Assembly (NCBI RefSeq): GCF_900107115.1
Contig: NZ_FNOS01000001.1
Coordinates: 372,001 to 436,000, forward strand
Reading direction: 5' to 3'
DNA from: Salimicrobium album
GTDB taxonomy: Bacteria > Bacillota > Bacilli > Bacillales > Halobacillaceae
DNA: 64,000 bases
Shown: positions 40,521-48,659 of the stretch, one piece after another
Layout: each line of letters opens with the position of its first letter
Numbering within the stretch: position 1 is the stretch's first letter
The notes under the pieces: generated by a model
The model's database searches: none
What the model was told of the DNA's origin: nothing
Seen by the model: only the letters and a program-made list of their open reading frames with translations
Translations under genes and position numbers: made by a program

Positions 40521-42464
40521 TTGACTACATATGAAGACGTATGGATTCCATCAGAAGAAAAAATGAAGCAAACGAGACTTTATCAATGGATGAAACGGCT
40601 GGGATATGAAGATTATAAGCAGTTCCACCAGGCCACTGTTTCGGATATTTCCTGGTTCTGGGACGAAGCGGTAAAGGAAATCGACTTCGAATGGTTCGAC
40701 AGTTATCAGAAAACACTAGACCTTTCCAGAGGCGCGCCGCATCCCGACTGGTTCCGGGGCGGAACGACCAACGCCACGCTGAATGCTCTGGATAAATGGA
40801 CAAGAGATGAAGATAAGAAAAATGATATTGCCCTGTACTGGGAAGGGGATAATGGAGACCGGGTGAAGTATACGTTCACTGAACTCGACGAAGAGGTGAA
40901 TGCTGTCGCCGCAGGTCTCAAAAAACTCGGCATCACTGAAGGAGATATCATCACCATCTACCTCCCCATGCTTCCGGAAACGCTTATCAGCATGCTTGCC
41001 ATTTCTAAAATAGGTGCCATTTTCTCACCCGCCTTTTCCGGCTATAAAGCAGATGCAGTGAAAACAAGGGTCAACGCATGTGAAGCAAAAGCTATCATCA
41101 CCGCTGATGGTTTCTTCCGGAGAGGGAAAACTGTCAATATGAAAGAAGAAGCGGATAAAGCTGCGAAAGTTTGCGATTCCCTGGAACACGTTATCGTAGT
41201 GGAACGCGCTGGCGTTTCATTTGAAAAGAAACCGAAAGACGTCCTGTTCAACGAAATGAAAGAGCCTAATGCTTCTGTGGAAACAATGGAGAAACACGCC
41301 GATGATCCATTTATGCTCATTTATACTTCCGGGACGACAGGCACCCCGAAAGGAGCGGTACATACCCATGCCGGTTTTCCTGTAAAATCGGCTTTTGATG
41401 CCGGAATGTGTATGGATGTCGGGAAAGACGACACTCTGTTCTGGTTCACGGATATGGGCTGGATGATGGGGCCTTTCCTCGTGTATGGAGGTCTCGTAAA
41501 CGGAGCATCGATCGTCATGTTCGAAGGTACTCCGGACTATCCTGAGCCGGATCGTCTGTGGGAACTTGTGGAACGTTATAAAGTGACACATCTCGGCATT
41601 TCGCCGACGCTTGTGAGGGGGATGATGAAGCACGGGGAATCATGGATTGACCGTCATGACCTCTCTTCCCTTGAAGTGATCGGCTCTACCGGTGAACCGT
41701 GGAATCCCGAACCGTGGCATTGGTTATATAAGCACGTCGGCAAAGAAAGAGTACCGATTTTCAACTATTCGGGCGGTACAGAGACCTCTGGCGGTATGGT
41801 AGGAAACGTACTCGTAAAACCGATTCAGCCCGTTACCTTCAACGCAGCCCTCCCCGGCATGGATGTGGACGTGCTTGATGACGAGGGACGTCCTGTCGTG
41901 AACGATGTAGGCGAACTCGTGCTGAAGCAGCCCTGGGTAGGGATGACGAAAAGTTTCTACAAAGACGATGACCGATACCATCGTACGTATTGGAACCGTT
42001 TCAAAGACATATGGGTACACGGTGACTGGGCGACTGTGGATGAAAGAGGCTACTTTTTAATTTCAGGACGCTCTGACGATGTACTGAACGTAGCCGGAAA
42101 GCGCATAGGACCTTCCGAGATAGAATCTGCAATCGTCGAACATGAAGAAGTGATTGAAGCCGGGGTCATCGGTGCCCCCCACGATATGAAAGGGGAGGAA
42201 CCCGTGGCGTTTGTCGTTACGAAAACGGAGAACTCGGAAACCCTGCTCGAAGAACTGCAGCAGCTTCTCACCGACAAGCTCGGAAAAGCTATTGCACCGA
42301 AAAAAATATATATCGTCAGTGATCTTCCGAAAACGAGAAATGCCAAAGTGATGAGACGTGCCATAAAATCGGCTTTCTTAAATCGGAATCAGGGAGACCT
42401 CAGTGCTCTTGAAAATCCTGAAACCGTGGAAGAAATCAAAAAAATAGGAGCCTCTGTCCATTAA
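40521..42464 (+). CDS. Acyl-CoA synthetase, acetyl-CoA synthetase family
   Basis: A 647-residue ANL ligase with YTSGTTGTPKGA (P-loop), FWFTDMGWMMGP, NYSGGTETSGG and the hinge ISGRSDDVLNVAGKRIGPSE, ending LPKTRNAKVMRR with the catalytic Lys. The N-terminal ~100 residues match the acetyl-CoA synthetase (ACAS_N) extension, so a short acid such as acetate or propionate is likely. TTG 40521 follows AAAGGAGG by eight bases. A cre site lies in the leader, and a terminator follows. Confidence 0.87.
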   Translation: MTTYEDVWIPSEEKMKQTRLYQWMKRLGYEDYKQFHQATVSDISWFWDEAVKEIDFEWFDSYQKTLDLSRGAPHPDWFRGGTTNATLNALDKWTRDEDKKNDIALYWEGDNGDRVKYTFTELDEEVNAVAAGLKKLGITEGDIITIYLPMLPETLISMLAISKIGAIFSPAFSGYKADAVKTRVNACEAKAIITADGFFRRGKTVNMKEEADKAAKVCDSLEHVIVVERAGVSFEKKPKDVLFNEMKEPNASVETMEKHADDPFMLIYTSGTTGTPKGAVHTHAGFPVKSAFDAGMCMDVGKDDTLFWFTDMGWMMGPFLVYGGLVNGASIVMFEGTPDYPEPDRLWELVERYKVTHLGISPTLVRGMMKHGESWIDRHDLSSLEVIGSTGEPWNPEPWHWLYKHVGKERVPIFNYSGGTETSGGMVGNVLVKPIQPVTFNAALPGMDVDVLDDEGRPVVNDVGELVLKQPWVGMTKSFYKDDDRYHRTYWNRFKDIWVHGDWATVDERGYFLISGRSDDVLNVAGKRIGPSEIESAIVEHEEVIEAGVIGAPHDMKGEEPVAFVVTKTENSETLLEELQQLLTDKLGKAIAPKKIYIVSDLPKTRNAKVMRRAIKSAFLNRNQGDLSALENPETVEEIKKIGASVH

Positions 42465-42503
42465 TTTCGCACTTTTGCTATGGGAGCATGACGAGAGTAA
42501 GCA

Positions 42504-42539
42504 AAGAAAGCTGCCGGTTTTAAAACCGGCAGCTTTCTT
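42504..42539. terminator. Bidirectional terminator between acyl-CoA synthetase and csbD
   Basis: A near-perfect self-complementary stem centred on GGTTTTAAAACC, with arms AAGAAAGCTGCC/GGCAGCTTTCTT, separating converging genes. Confidence 0.85.
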
Positions 42540-42541
42540 AT

Positions 42542-42721
42542 TTATTCATCGTCTTTCGCTTTTCCGATGTTTTCCTGAACTTTTCCTTTAGCTTTATTCT
42601 TCTGTCCTTCCTGTTGAAGTTCAGAATCCTCTTTGGCGTTGCCTACCTGATCTTTGGCTTCCCCCTTCACTTTATTGACAGCACCTTTCACCTTATCACT
42701 CATACCTTTTTTGTCTGTCAT
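42542..42721 (-). CDS. csbD: CsbD family stress protein
   Basis: A 59-residue hydrophilic protein. MSDKVKGAVNKVKGEAKDQVGNAKED and KNKAKGKVQENIGKAKDD form the two lysine-rich CsbD repeats. AGGAGG precedes the ATG. CsbD is a classic general-stress protein of unknown action in the Bacillus SigB regulon. A SigB-type promoter (GTTTTA-N14-GGGAAA) lies 35-60 bases upstream and a terminator follows the stop. Confidence 0.9.
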   Translation of the reverse strand: MTDKKGMSDKVKGAVNKVKGEAKDQVGNAKEDSELQQEGQKNKAKGKVQENIGKAKDDE

Positions 42722-42755
42722 ACTGCACCTCCTTATTATGATTTGTTACTATTCT

Positions 42756-42781
42756 TTTCCCACTAAGTCATGAAGTAAAAC
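42756..42781 (-). promoter_or_regulatory. SigB promoter of csbD
   Basis: On the minus strand GTTTTA (42776-42781), 14 bases and GGGAAA (42756-42761), a close match to the SigB consensus GTTTAA-N12-15-GGGWAW. The position before the csbD gene fits known SigB control of this gene. Confidence 0.75.
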
Positions 42782-42790
42782 TGCGACGCT

Positions 42791-43687
42791 TTATTTTCCC
42801 ATTCCAAAAGTATTTTCGATATCTTCTTTATAGGCATAGGTGAACAGTAAAGAGACAAGGATACCGCCTCCAATAAGGTTACCTATACTTGCAGGGACAA
42901 GGTTGAAGAAAATATATTCATACCATGTGTACTGGTCCATAGAAAGTATCCCCATACTGAAATACCCCATATTGGCCGCGCTGTGCTGGAAATTACCCGC
43001 TACGAATAGTATGACCGGCAAAGTGGTCCCCAGTATTTTACCGGTTATGTCACGGGCTGAGGTCGTCAGAAAAGCGGCCATACCGATCAGCCAGTTGGCG
43101 AGTATTCCTGATACGAGAATTTCAAACCATCCCTTCACTCCATAATCGAGAAACTTCATTTTCTTATCTACATATACGGCCAGTTCCGAATAAAAAGGGT
43201 CGGAAAGTGAGCCGGACATCTGTATAAGAAGGCCTACCGCAAAGGCTCCAATCATATTACCAAGATAAGTTGCCAGCCAGAATTTATAAATATTGACTTT
43301 CATTAAACCTTTTTTGTTGAAAAGATAGGAGGGCAACAGGACGTTCACTTCTGTAAACAGAACCGCTCCTGAAATGAACACCATCGCATACCCGGCTGCA
43401 AATCCCAAGCCGGACATTAAATAGAAAAGTCCCTCTGCCTGGATATCGATCGCCAGCAGAATAGAAAACACAGCTCCGAACGTCATGAATGACCCGGCCG
43501 TCAGAGCAAGCAGAAACTGAGCCCGTGGCTTCTTGTTCAGGTGGTCTCTACCCTTCTCCCCAAATTCATCAACGATTTGAGAAGGTATATAAAACTGCCG
43601 TCCCGGACGGTCAATTTTCTCTTCGGAAGCTTCTGTATGTCTGTTCTCATTCTCTTCTTTCTCTTTCATACTTTCATTATCCTTCAT
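42791..43687 (-). CDS. Formate/nitrite transporter family channel
   Basis: A 298-residue FNT channel. After a ~60-residue hydrophilic start come six membrane helices; blocks include KKPRAQFLLALTAGSFMTFGAVFSI, GAVLFTEVNVLLPSYL, KFWLATYLGNMIGAFAVG, GILANWLIGMAAFLTTSARDITGK and FQHSAANMGYFSMGI, with the constriction histidine in FQHSAANM. Substrates may be formate, nitrite or other small acids. A SigB-like promoter may precede it. Confidence 0.9.
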   Translation of the reverse strand: MKDNESMKEKEENENRHTEASEEKIDRPGRQFYIPSQIVDEFGEKGRDHLNKKPRAQFLLALTAGSFMTFGAVFSILLAIDIQAEGLFYLMSGLGFAAGYAMVFISGAVLFTEVNVLLPSYLFNKKGLMKVNIYKFWLATYLGNMIGAFAVGLLIQMSGSLSDPFYSELAVYVDKKMKFLDYGVKGWFEILVSGILANWLIGMAAFLTTSARDITGKILGTTLPVILFVAGNFQHSAANMGYFSMGILSMDQYTWYEYIFFNLVPASIGNLIGGGILVSLLFTYAYKEDIENTFGMGK

Positions 43688-43712
43688 CTTCCTTCACCTC
43701 CGATGCCCGACT

Positions 43713-43738
43713 TTTCCCGTTTCCTGCTTTTATTAACC
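43713..43738 (-). promoter_or_regulatory. Possible SigB promoter of the FNT gene
   Basis: On the minus strand GGTTAA (43733-43738), 14 bases and GGGAAA (43713-43718), ending 26 bases before the FNT start. The -35 box is one change from GTTTAA. Confidence 0.5.
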
Positions 43739-43787
43739 ATACATGGAGAAATAAAACCGATGGTCGAGCCCCTGCTCTCCAATAGAA

Positions 43788-43820
43788 AAGCCCCCCTCTT
43801 ACTGGTATCAGAGGGAGGCT
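43788..43820 (-). terminator. Terminator of the acyl-CoA degradation cluster
   Basis: GCCTCCCTCT pairs with AGAGGGGGGC across GATACCAGTA, one mismatch, followed on the minus strand by TTTT. It lies behind the carboxylase beta gene. Confidence 0.75.
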
Positions 43821-43834
43821 GAATATCTTTTTCG

Positions 43835-45364
43835 TTACACGGGGTATACCCCATGTTTTCTTTCTGTAAAGACCGTGTTTTTCGAGTCATACATATCGAA
43901 TCTGGTCATGAGCTCGTTCCGGAGATTATCCGGCTGCACAATATCATCAATGACCATCTCGGATGCAAGACGATAAATATCGATATTCTCTTTATATTCT
44001 TCATGCTTCTCTTTAGTATAGGCCGGACGCTCTTCTTCCGGAAGCTCTGCAATTTTATTGGCATACACTGCGTTCACTGCAGCTTCCGGACCCATTACCG
44101 CTATTTGTGCACTCGGCAGGGCCAGACACGCATCAGGTTCGAAAGCCGGGCCGGCCATTGCATACAGACCTGCGCCGTACGCTTTACGTACAATGACTGA
44201 TATTTTAGGAACAGTAGCTTCACTCATCGCCGCCAGCATTTTCGCACCGTGACGGATAATACCGGCTTGCTCCACCCGTGTGCCGATCATAAATCCTGGG
44301 ATGTCGGCAAGGAACAGGAGCGGGATATTGAAGGCATCACACAGCTGCATGAATTTGGCGGCTTTATCGGCGGAATCAGGAAAAAGCACGCCACCCTTGG
44401 CCCGGGGCTGATTTGCTATTACGCCGACGGATCTTCCTCCGATCCGGGCCAGCCCGGTGATCAGTTCGGGTGCGAATTTCTTCTTGATTTCCAGGAAAGA
44501 CCCTTCATCAATCAGCCTGTCCACCAGCTGATACATGTCGAACGGTGCATTCTGGTTCTCAGGAATCAGTTCGTTGATCGACTTTTCGAAAGAAGCCGGG
44601 TCGACACTATCTTTCACACCCGGTTTCTGTCTGAAATTGGAAGGGAAATAGCTCAAGTATTTTCGTGCGAACCGGATCGCTTCCTCTTCGCTTTCTGCCA
44701 GAACGTCTCCACACCCGGAGACGGAGCAGTGCATATTAGCACCACCCATTTCCTCGAGCGTCACTTTCTCCCCGATAACTTTTTCCGCCATCCGCGGAGA
44801 ACCGAGGTACATGGAAGCATTTTTATCCACCATGACTACGATATCGCAAAAGGCGGGTATGTAAGCTCCTCCGGCAGCGGATGGACCGAACAGCAGGCAA
44901 ATTTGCGGTACACGGCCGGACATTTTGATCTGATTGTGGAAAATACGTCCCGCTCCTCTTCGATTCGGGAACATTTCTACCTGATCGGTAATCCTCGCCC
45001 CTGCTGAGTCCACGAGGTAAAGCATCGGCAGTTCAAGCTTCAGTGCCGTTTCCTGTATACGGATAATTTTTTCGACGGTTCTTGCCCCCCACGACCCGGC
45101 TTTTACTGTGGAATCGTTAGCCATGACGCACACTTTTTCACCGTTAATACGACCGATACCGGTAACGACTCCGTCCGCCGGCAGCCCTTCGTCCTGATTA
45201 TTGGCGAAAAACGCGTCTTCCACGTCAATATTGTCATCAAACAGTTGTTCCAGACGTTCACGTACGAACATTTTCCCTTTCTCTTTGTTCTTTTCGTGAT
45301 ATTTCTCCAGGCCGCCTGAGGCTATTTTTTCTTTCGCTTCTTTTAATCTTTGATCCATCGCCAT
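43835..45364 (-). CDS. yngE: Acyl-CoA carboxylase carboxyltransferase subunit (MccB/YngE-like)
   Basis: A 509-residue carboxyltransferase of the crotonase fold, joining alpha and beta halves. Characteristic blocks are GRVPQICLLFGPSAAGGAYIPAFCDIVVMVDK and VNAVYANKIAEL, with LADIPGFMIGTRVEQAGIIRHGAKML in the second half. With the biotin carboxylase and biotin carrier encoded in the cluster it should form 3-methylcrotonyl-CoA carboxylase of the leucine path. It is the last gene of the operon. Confidence 0.9.
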   Translation of the reverse strand: MAMDQRLKEAKEKIASGGLEKYHEKNKEKGKMFVRERLEQLFDDNIDVEDAFFANNQDEGLPADGVVTGIGRINGEKVCVMANDSTVKAGSWGARTVEKIIRIQETALKLELPMLYLVDSAGARITDQVEMFPNRRGAGRIFHNQIKMSGRVPQICLLFGPSAAGGAYIPAFCDIVVMVDKNASMYLGSPRMAEKVIGEKVTLEEMGGANMHCSVSGCGDVLAESEEEAIRFARKYLSYFPSNFRQKPGVKDSVDPASFEKSINELIPENQNAPFDMYQLVDRLIDEGSFLEIKKKFAPELITGLARIGGRSVGVIANQPRAKGGVLFPDSADKAAKFMQLCDAFNIPLLFLADIPGFMIGTRVEQAGIIRHGAKMLAAMSEATVPKISVIVRKAYGAGLYAMAGPAFEPDACLALPSAQIAVMGPEAAVNAVYANKIAELPEEERPAYTKEKHEEYKENIDIYRLASEMVIDDIVQPDNLRNELMTRFDMYDSKNTVFTERKHGVYPV

Positions 45365-45376
45365 ACAAATTCCTCC

Positions 45377-46159
45377 TTATTCTCCTCGATACACAGGCTT
45401 TCTTTTCTCAGCGAAAGCTGTCAGTCCTTCCAGACGATCTTTCGTAGGAATCGTTTTTCTGTAGCTCTTCTGTTCTATATACAAGCCTGCTTCAAGATTC
45501 GTCTCCATTCCCCGGTCGATAGCTTTTTTAGCTTCCCGAACTGCCACCGGCCCGTTTCCGGCGATCGTCCGCGCAAGATCTTTCGCTTCTTCCAAAAGGG
45601 TGTCCGGTTCGTGAATATATTCAGCAATCCCGAGGTCATAAGCCCGTTCCGCATCTATGGGCCTTGCAGTATATATGAGCGACTTGGCCTGTCCTTTTCC
45701 TATCAGACGGGAAAGACGCTGAGTCCCTCCGGCTCCGGGTATAATAGCGAGAGAAGTTTCAGTCAGACCGACCCGGGCCGACGAACTGATCATTCGAAGA
45801 TCACAGGCAAGAGCCATCTCGAGACCTCCGCCGAAAGCTGCCCCATTAAGTACTGCTATAACGGGTACCGGGAGTTCCTCGATCATCCGTACCGTTTCCC
45901 CTATCTTCTTGACCGTTCCGGTTACCTCTTCATCGCTCATCCCTTTTCTTTCTTTTAAATCAGCCCCTGCGCAAAATGCTTTCGTACCGTTCCCCGTCAA
46001 CAGGACGACGCGAATATTGTCATCTCTGTTCACTTTTCGAAGTGCGCGCTGCAGTTCATCGAGAAGTTCACGGGAGAGAGAATTCGCAGCATCCGGACGA
46101 TTCAGTGATAGCAGAGCTATATGTTCTTCAATACGATCTATCGTTACGGTTTTACCCAT
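45377..46159 (-). CDS. yngF: Enoyl-CoA hydratase (methylglutaconyl-CoA hydratase-like, YngF)
   Basis: A 260-residue crotonase. The oxyanion-hole segments are FCAGADLKERKGM and VIAVLNGAAFGGGLEMALACDLRMIS, with the catalytic region VGLTETSLAIIPGAGGTQRL. In this cluster it should hydrate 3-methylglutaconyl-CoA to HMG-CoA, the step before HMG-CoA lyase. The gene overlaps the lyase gene by eight bases. Confidence 0.88.
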   Translation of the reverse strand: MGKTVTIDRIEEHIALLSLNRPDAANSLSRELLDELQRALRKVNRDDNIRVVLLTGNGTKAFCAGADLKERKGMSDEEVTGTVKKIGETVRMIEELPVPVIAVLNGAAFGGGLEMALACDLRMISSSARVGLTETSLAIIPGAGGTQRLSRLIGKGQAKSLIYTARPIDAERAYDLGIAEYIHEPDTLLEEAKDLARTIAGNGPVAVREAKKAIDRGMETNLEAGLYIEQKSYRKTIPTKDRLEGLTAFAEKRKPVYRGE

Positions 46160-47072
46160 CGTTCCGCCCTCCTTGTCTGTTTCTGATCTGCATCTGGTGG
46201 CTTGGCAGTTCTTTGGATAATCTGGACTGGATGAACGTCGCCGCCTCTGCCAGCTTCTCCTGATTAACTCCGGTCTCTATCCCCATATCTTCAAGCATGT
46301 GGACAAGGTCATCCGTTGCGAGATTTCCGCTGGCTCCATCTGCATAAGGACAGCCGCCAAGGCCTCCCAGTGCTGCGTCGAATTTCGTAATTCCCCGTTC
46401 GAGTGATACAAGAACGTTGGCTAACGCCATCCCCGACGTATTATGGAAATGCATTGCTACCTTTGAAAAAGGAACATTCCCCTCCATCTGCTCAAGAAAT
46501 TCATCTACCTGCTTCGGATTGGCAACACCGATCGTATCGCCAAGAGACAACTCATCAATGCCCATTTGGAATAACCGGTTGCTTACCTCGAAAACACGTG
46601 AAGGAGCAATCTTTCCTTCATACGGGCAGCCGAACACTGTCGAGACATAGCCCCGCACCGTTTTTCCGGATGCCTTTGCTTCCCTCACTACTTCTTCAAG
46701 AACCGGGTACGTTTCTTCAATCGTTTTATTTATGTTCTTTTTATTATGAGTTTCACTGGCAGACATGAACACACTGACCTCATCCACATCGGTACCAATC
46801 GCGTTCTCAAGTCCTTTTCTGTTCGGCACAAGAGACGCATAGGTAATGCCGGGGGTGCGGGTAATACCTTCCGCTACCTCACGGGCATCCTTCAGCTGAG
46901 GGATCCATTTCGGATGTACAAATGAAGAAAATTCGATGTAATTGAGTCCTGACTGTGATAAAAGGTTAATCCACTCAATTTTGTCTTCTGTAGCGATATT
47001 TTCCCCTTCGTTCTGCAAGCCGTCTCTCGGCCCAACTTCCCTGATTGCTACTTTTTCGGGCATTTCAAACAT
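46152..47072 (-). CDS. yngG: Hydroxymethylglutaryl-CoA lyase (YngG)
   Basis: A 306-residue TIM-barrel lyase. IREVGPRDGLQNE carries the first metal/substrate residues, followed by FVHPKWIPQLKDA, the conserved GGCPYADGASGN with the active Cys, and MHFHNTSGMALAN with the metal histidines. It splits HMG-CoA into acetyl-CoA and acetoacetate, completing leucine degradation. The start at 47072 (MFEMPEKVAI) fits the family better than 47114. Confidence 0.92.
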   Translation of the reverse strand: MFEMPEKVAIREVGPRDGLQNEGENIATEDKIEWINLLSQSGLNYIEFSSFVHPKWIPQLKDAREVAEGITRTPGITYASLVPNRKGLENAIGTDVDEVSVFMSASETHNKKNINKTIEETYPVLEEVVREAKASGKTVRGYVSTVFGCPYEGKIAPSRVFEVSNRLFQMGIDELSLGDTIGVANPKQVDEFLEQMEGNVPFSKVAMHFHNTSGMALANVLVSLERGITKFDAALGGLGGCPYADGASGNLATDDLVHMLEDMGIETGVNQEKLAEAATFIQSRLSKELPSHQMQIRNRQGGRNDG

Positions 47073-47082
47073 CCAATCCCCC

Positions 47083-47292
47083 CTATTCCAGTACCGCCAG
47101 CACGTCGCCTTCATTCACGAAGTCGCCTTCCGCGACTTTGATTTCTTTTACTTTCCCGCCTTTTTCAGCCGGAATGGGAATTTCCATTTTCATAGATTCC
47201 AGGATTGCGACATCGTCTCCTTCGCTAACCTCTGCACCTTCTGCTACGTTCATTTTCCATACGTTTCCTGCCATTGAAGCTTTGATTTCCAT
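47083..47292 (-). CDS. Biotin carboxyl carrier protein
   Basis: A 69-residue single biotinyl domain. The biotinylation site is Lys35 in LESMKMEIPI, and the conserved GDVLAVLE end is present. ATG 47292 lies just behind the carboxylase gene stop (47294). A small separate carrier for the carboxylase encoded by its neighbours (yngHB type). Confidence 0.93.
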   Translation of the reverse strand: MEIKASMAGNVWKMNVAEGAEVSEGDDVAILESMKMEIPIPAEKGGKVKEIKVAEGDFVNEGDVLAVLE

Positions 47293-47293
47293 G

Positions 47294-48640
47294 TTATTGT
47301 CCTCCTTTATAATATTTTTCCACAAATGCAGTCGTAGTATCTCCTGCTCTGTACCTTTCATGCCGGATCACTTTTTGAAGCATAGGTATGTTCGTTTTGA
47401 TTCCTTCGATCCGGAACTCATCCAGAGCATCCGTCATTCTCTCTATCGCCTGCTCCCGGTCACGGCCTGTCGTGATCAGTTTGGCTATCAGAGGATCATA
47501 ATAAGGTGTAACCTCTGATGAGCCATGAACGGCCGTCTCCAGTCGGACACCTTCCCCTTTCGGAAAGACGGCCGTAGTTATAGTACCCGGTGAAGGAAAA
47601 AAACGTTCCGGATCTTCTGCATAAATCCGTACTTCTATCGCATGGCCGGAAATAACCAGGTCGTTTTGAGAAACGGCAAGCTTCTCTCCGTTTGCAATTC
47701 TGAGCTGCGCTTCCACAAGATCAAGGCCGGTTATCTCCTCTGTAACCGGATGCTCGACCTGTAGACGTGTATTCATTTCAAGAAAATAGAAATTCTCTTC
47801 CTCATCCACGAGAAATTCTATAGTACCGGCATTTACATATCCGAGAGCCTGCACCGCTTTCAGACCGGCTTCCCCCATCTTCTGTCTGGTTTTTTCCGAT
47901 AGGACCGGAGATGGTGCTTCTTCCACCACTTTCTGATGCCGACGCTGAATAGAGCATTCCCGTTCAAACAGGTGGACAGCGTTCCCGTGGGCATCGGCCA
48001 GCACCTGTATTTCCACGTGACGCGGTTCTTCGATCAGTTTTTCGATAAACATGGTACCGTTACCGAAAAATGTGGCGGCCCGCTTCTGATTCCCTTCAAA
48101 AGCTTTCTCTAGTTCTTCCGGGGAATGAGCAGCCTGCATACCGATACCTCCTCCACCTGCGGAAGCTTTCAGCATAACCGGATAACCGTATTCCCCTGCG
48201 GTCTTTTTCGCTTCCTCCGTGTCTTCCACGGCTTCTTCCGTGCCGGGGATAACGGGAACACCCGCTTTCTTCATTTCCTTACGGGCAGCGATTTTATCTC
48301 CCATTTTCCCCATGACATCAGCACCGGGGCCGATAAAGACGAGACCGGCCTCCTTTGTCTTTAGAGCGAAATCGGGATTTTCACTTAAAAGACCGTAGCC
48401 GGGGTGGATAGCTTCCGCCCCGCTGCTTTTTGCGACTTCGATAATCTTCTCCATATTCATGTAGGAGTCCTTTACCGGAGGCTTGCCGATCTCATAAGCT
48501 TCATCTGCCTCTGCAGCAAAATTTGCATCAGCATCAGCTTCCGAATAAACGGCCACTGTCGAAATTCCGAGCCGTTTACAAGTTCTTATTATGCGCGAGG
48601 CGATCTCCCCCCGGTTGGCAACCAGTACTTTTTTGAACAT
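47294..48640 (-). CDS. yngH: Biotin carboxylase subunit (YngHA)
   Basis: A 448-residue ATP-grasp biotin carboxylase: VLVANRGEIASRIIRTC start, VMLKASAGGGGIGMQ glycine loop, CSIQRRHQKVVEEAPSP and FLEMNTRLQVEHPVTEEITGLDLVEAQLRIA. It carboxylates the biotin of the adjacent carrier. Together with the carrier and the YngE-like subunit it makes a complete acyl-CoA carboxylase. The gene is close to its upstream neighbour. Confidence 0.93.
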   Translation of the reverse strand: MFKKVLVANRGEIASRIIRTCKRLGISTVAVYSEADADANFAAEADEAYEIGKPPVKDSYMNMEKIIEVAKSSGAEAIHPGYGLLSENPDFALKTKEAGLVFIGPGADVMGKMGDKIAARKEMKKAGVPVIPGTEEAVEDTEEAKKTAGEYGYPVMLKASAGGGGIGMQAAHSPEELEKAFEGNQKRAATFFGNGTMFIEKLIEEPRHVEIQVLADAHGNAVHLFERECSIQRRHQKVVEEAPSPVLSEKTRQKMGEAGLKAVQALGYVNAGTIEFLVDEEENFYFLEMNTRLQVEHPVTEEITGLDLVEAQLRIANGEKLAVSQNDLVISGHAIEVRIYAEDPERFFPSPGTITTAVFPKGEGVRLETAVHGSSEVTPYYDPLIAKLITTGRDREQAIERMTDALDEFRIEGIKTNIPMLQKVIRHERYRAGDTTTAFVEKYYKGGQ

Positions 48641-48659
48641 CTCGAATCTCCTTTCTTCC

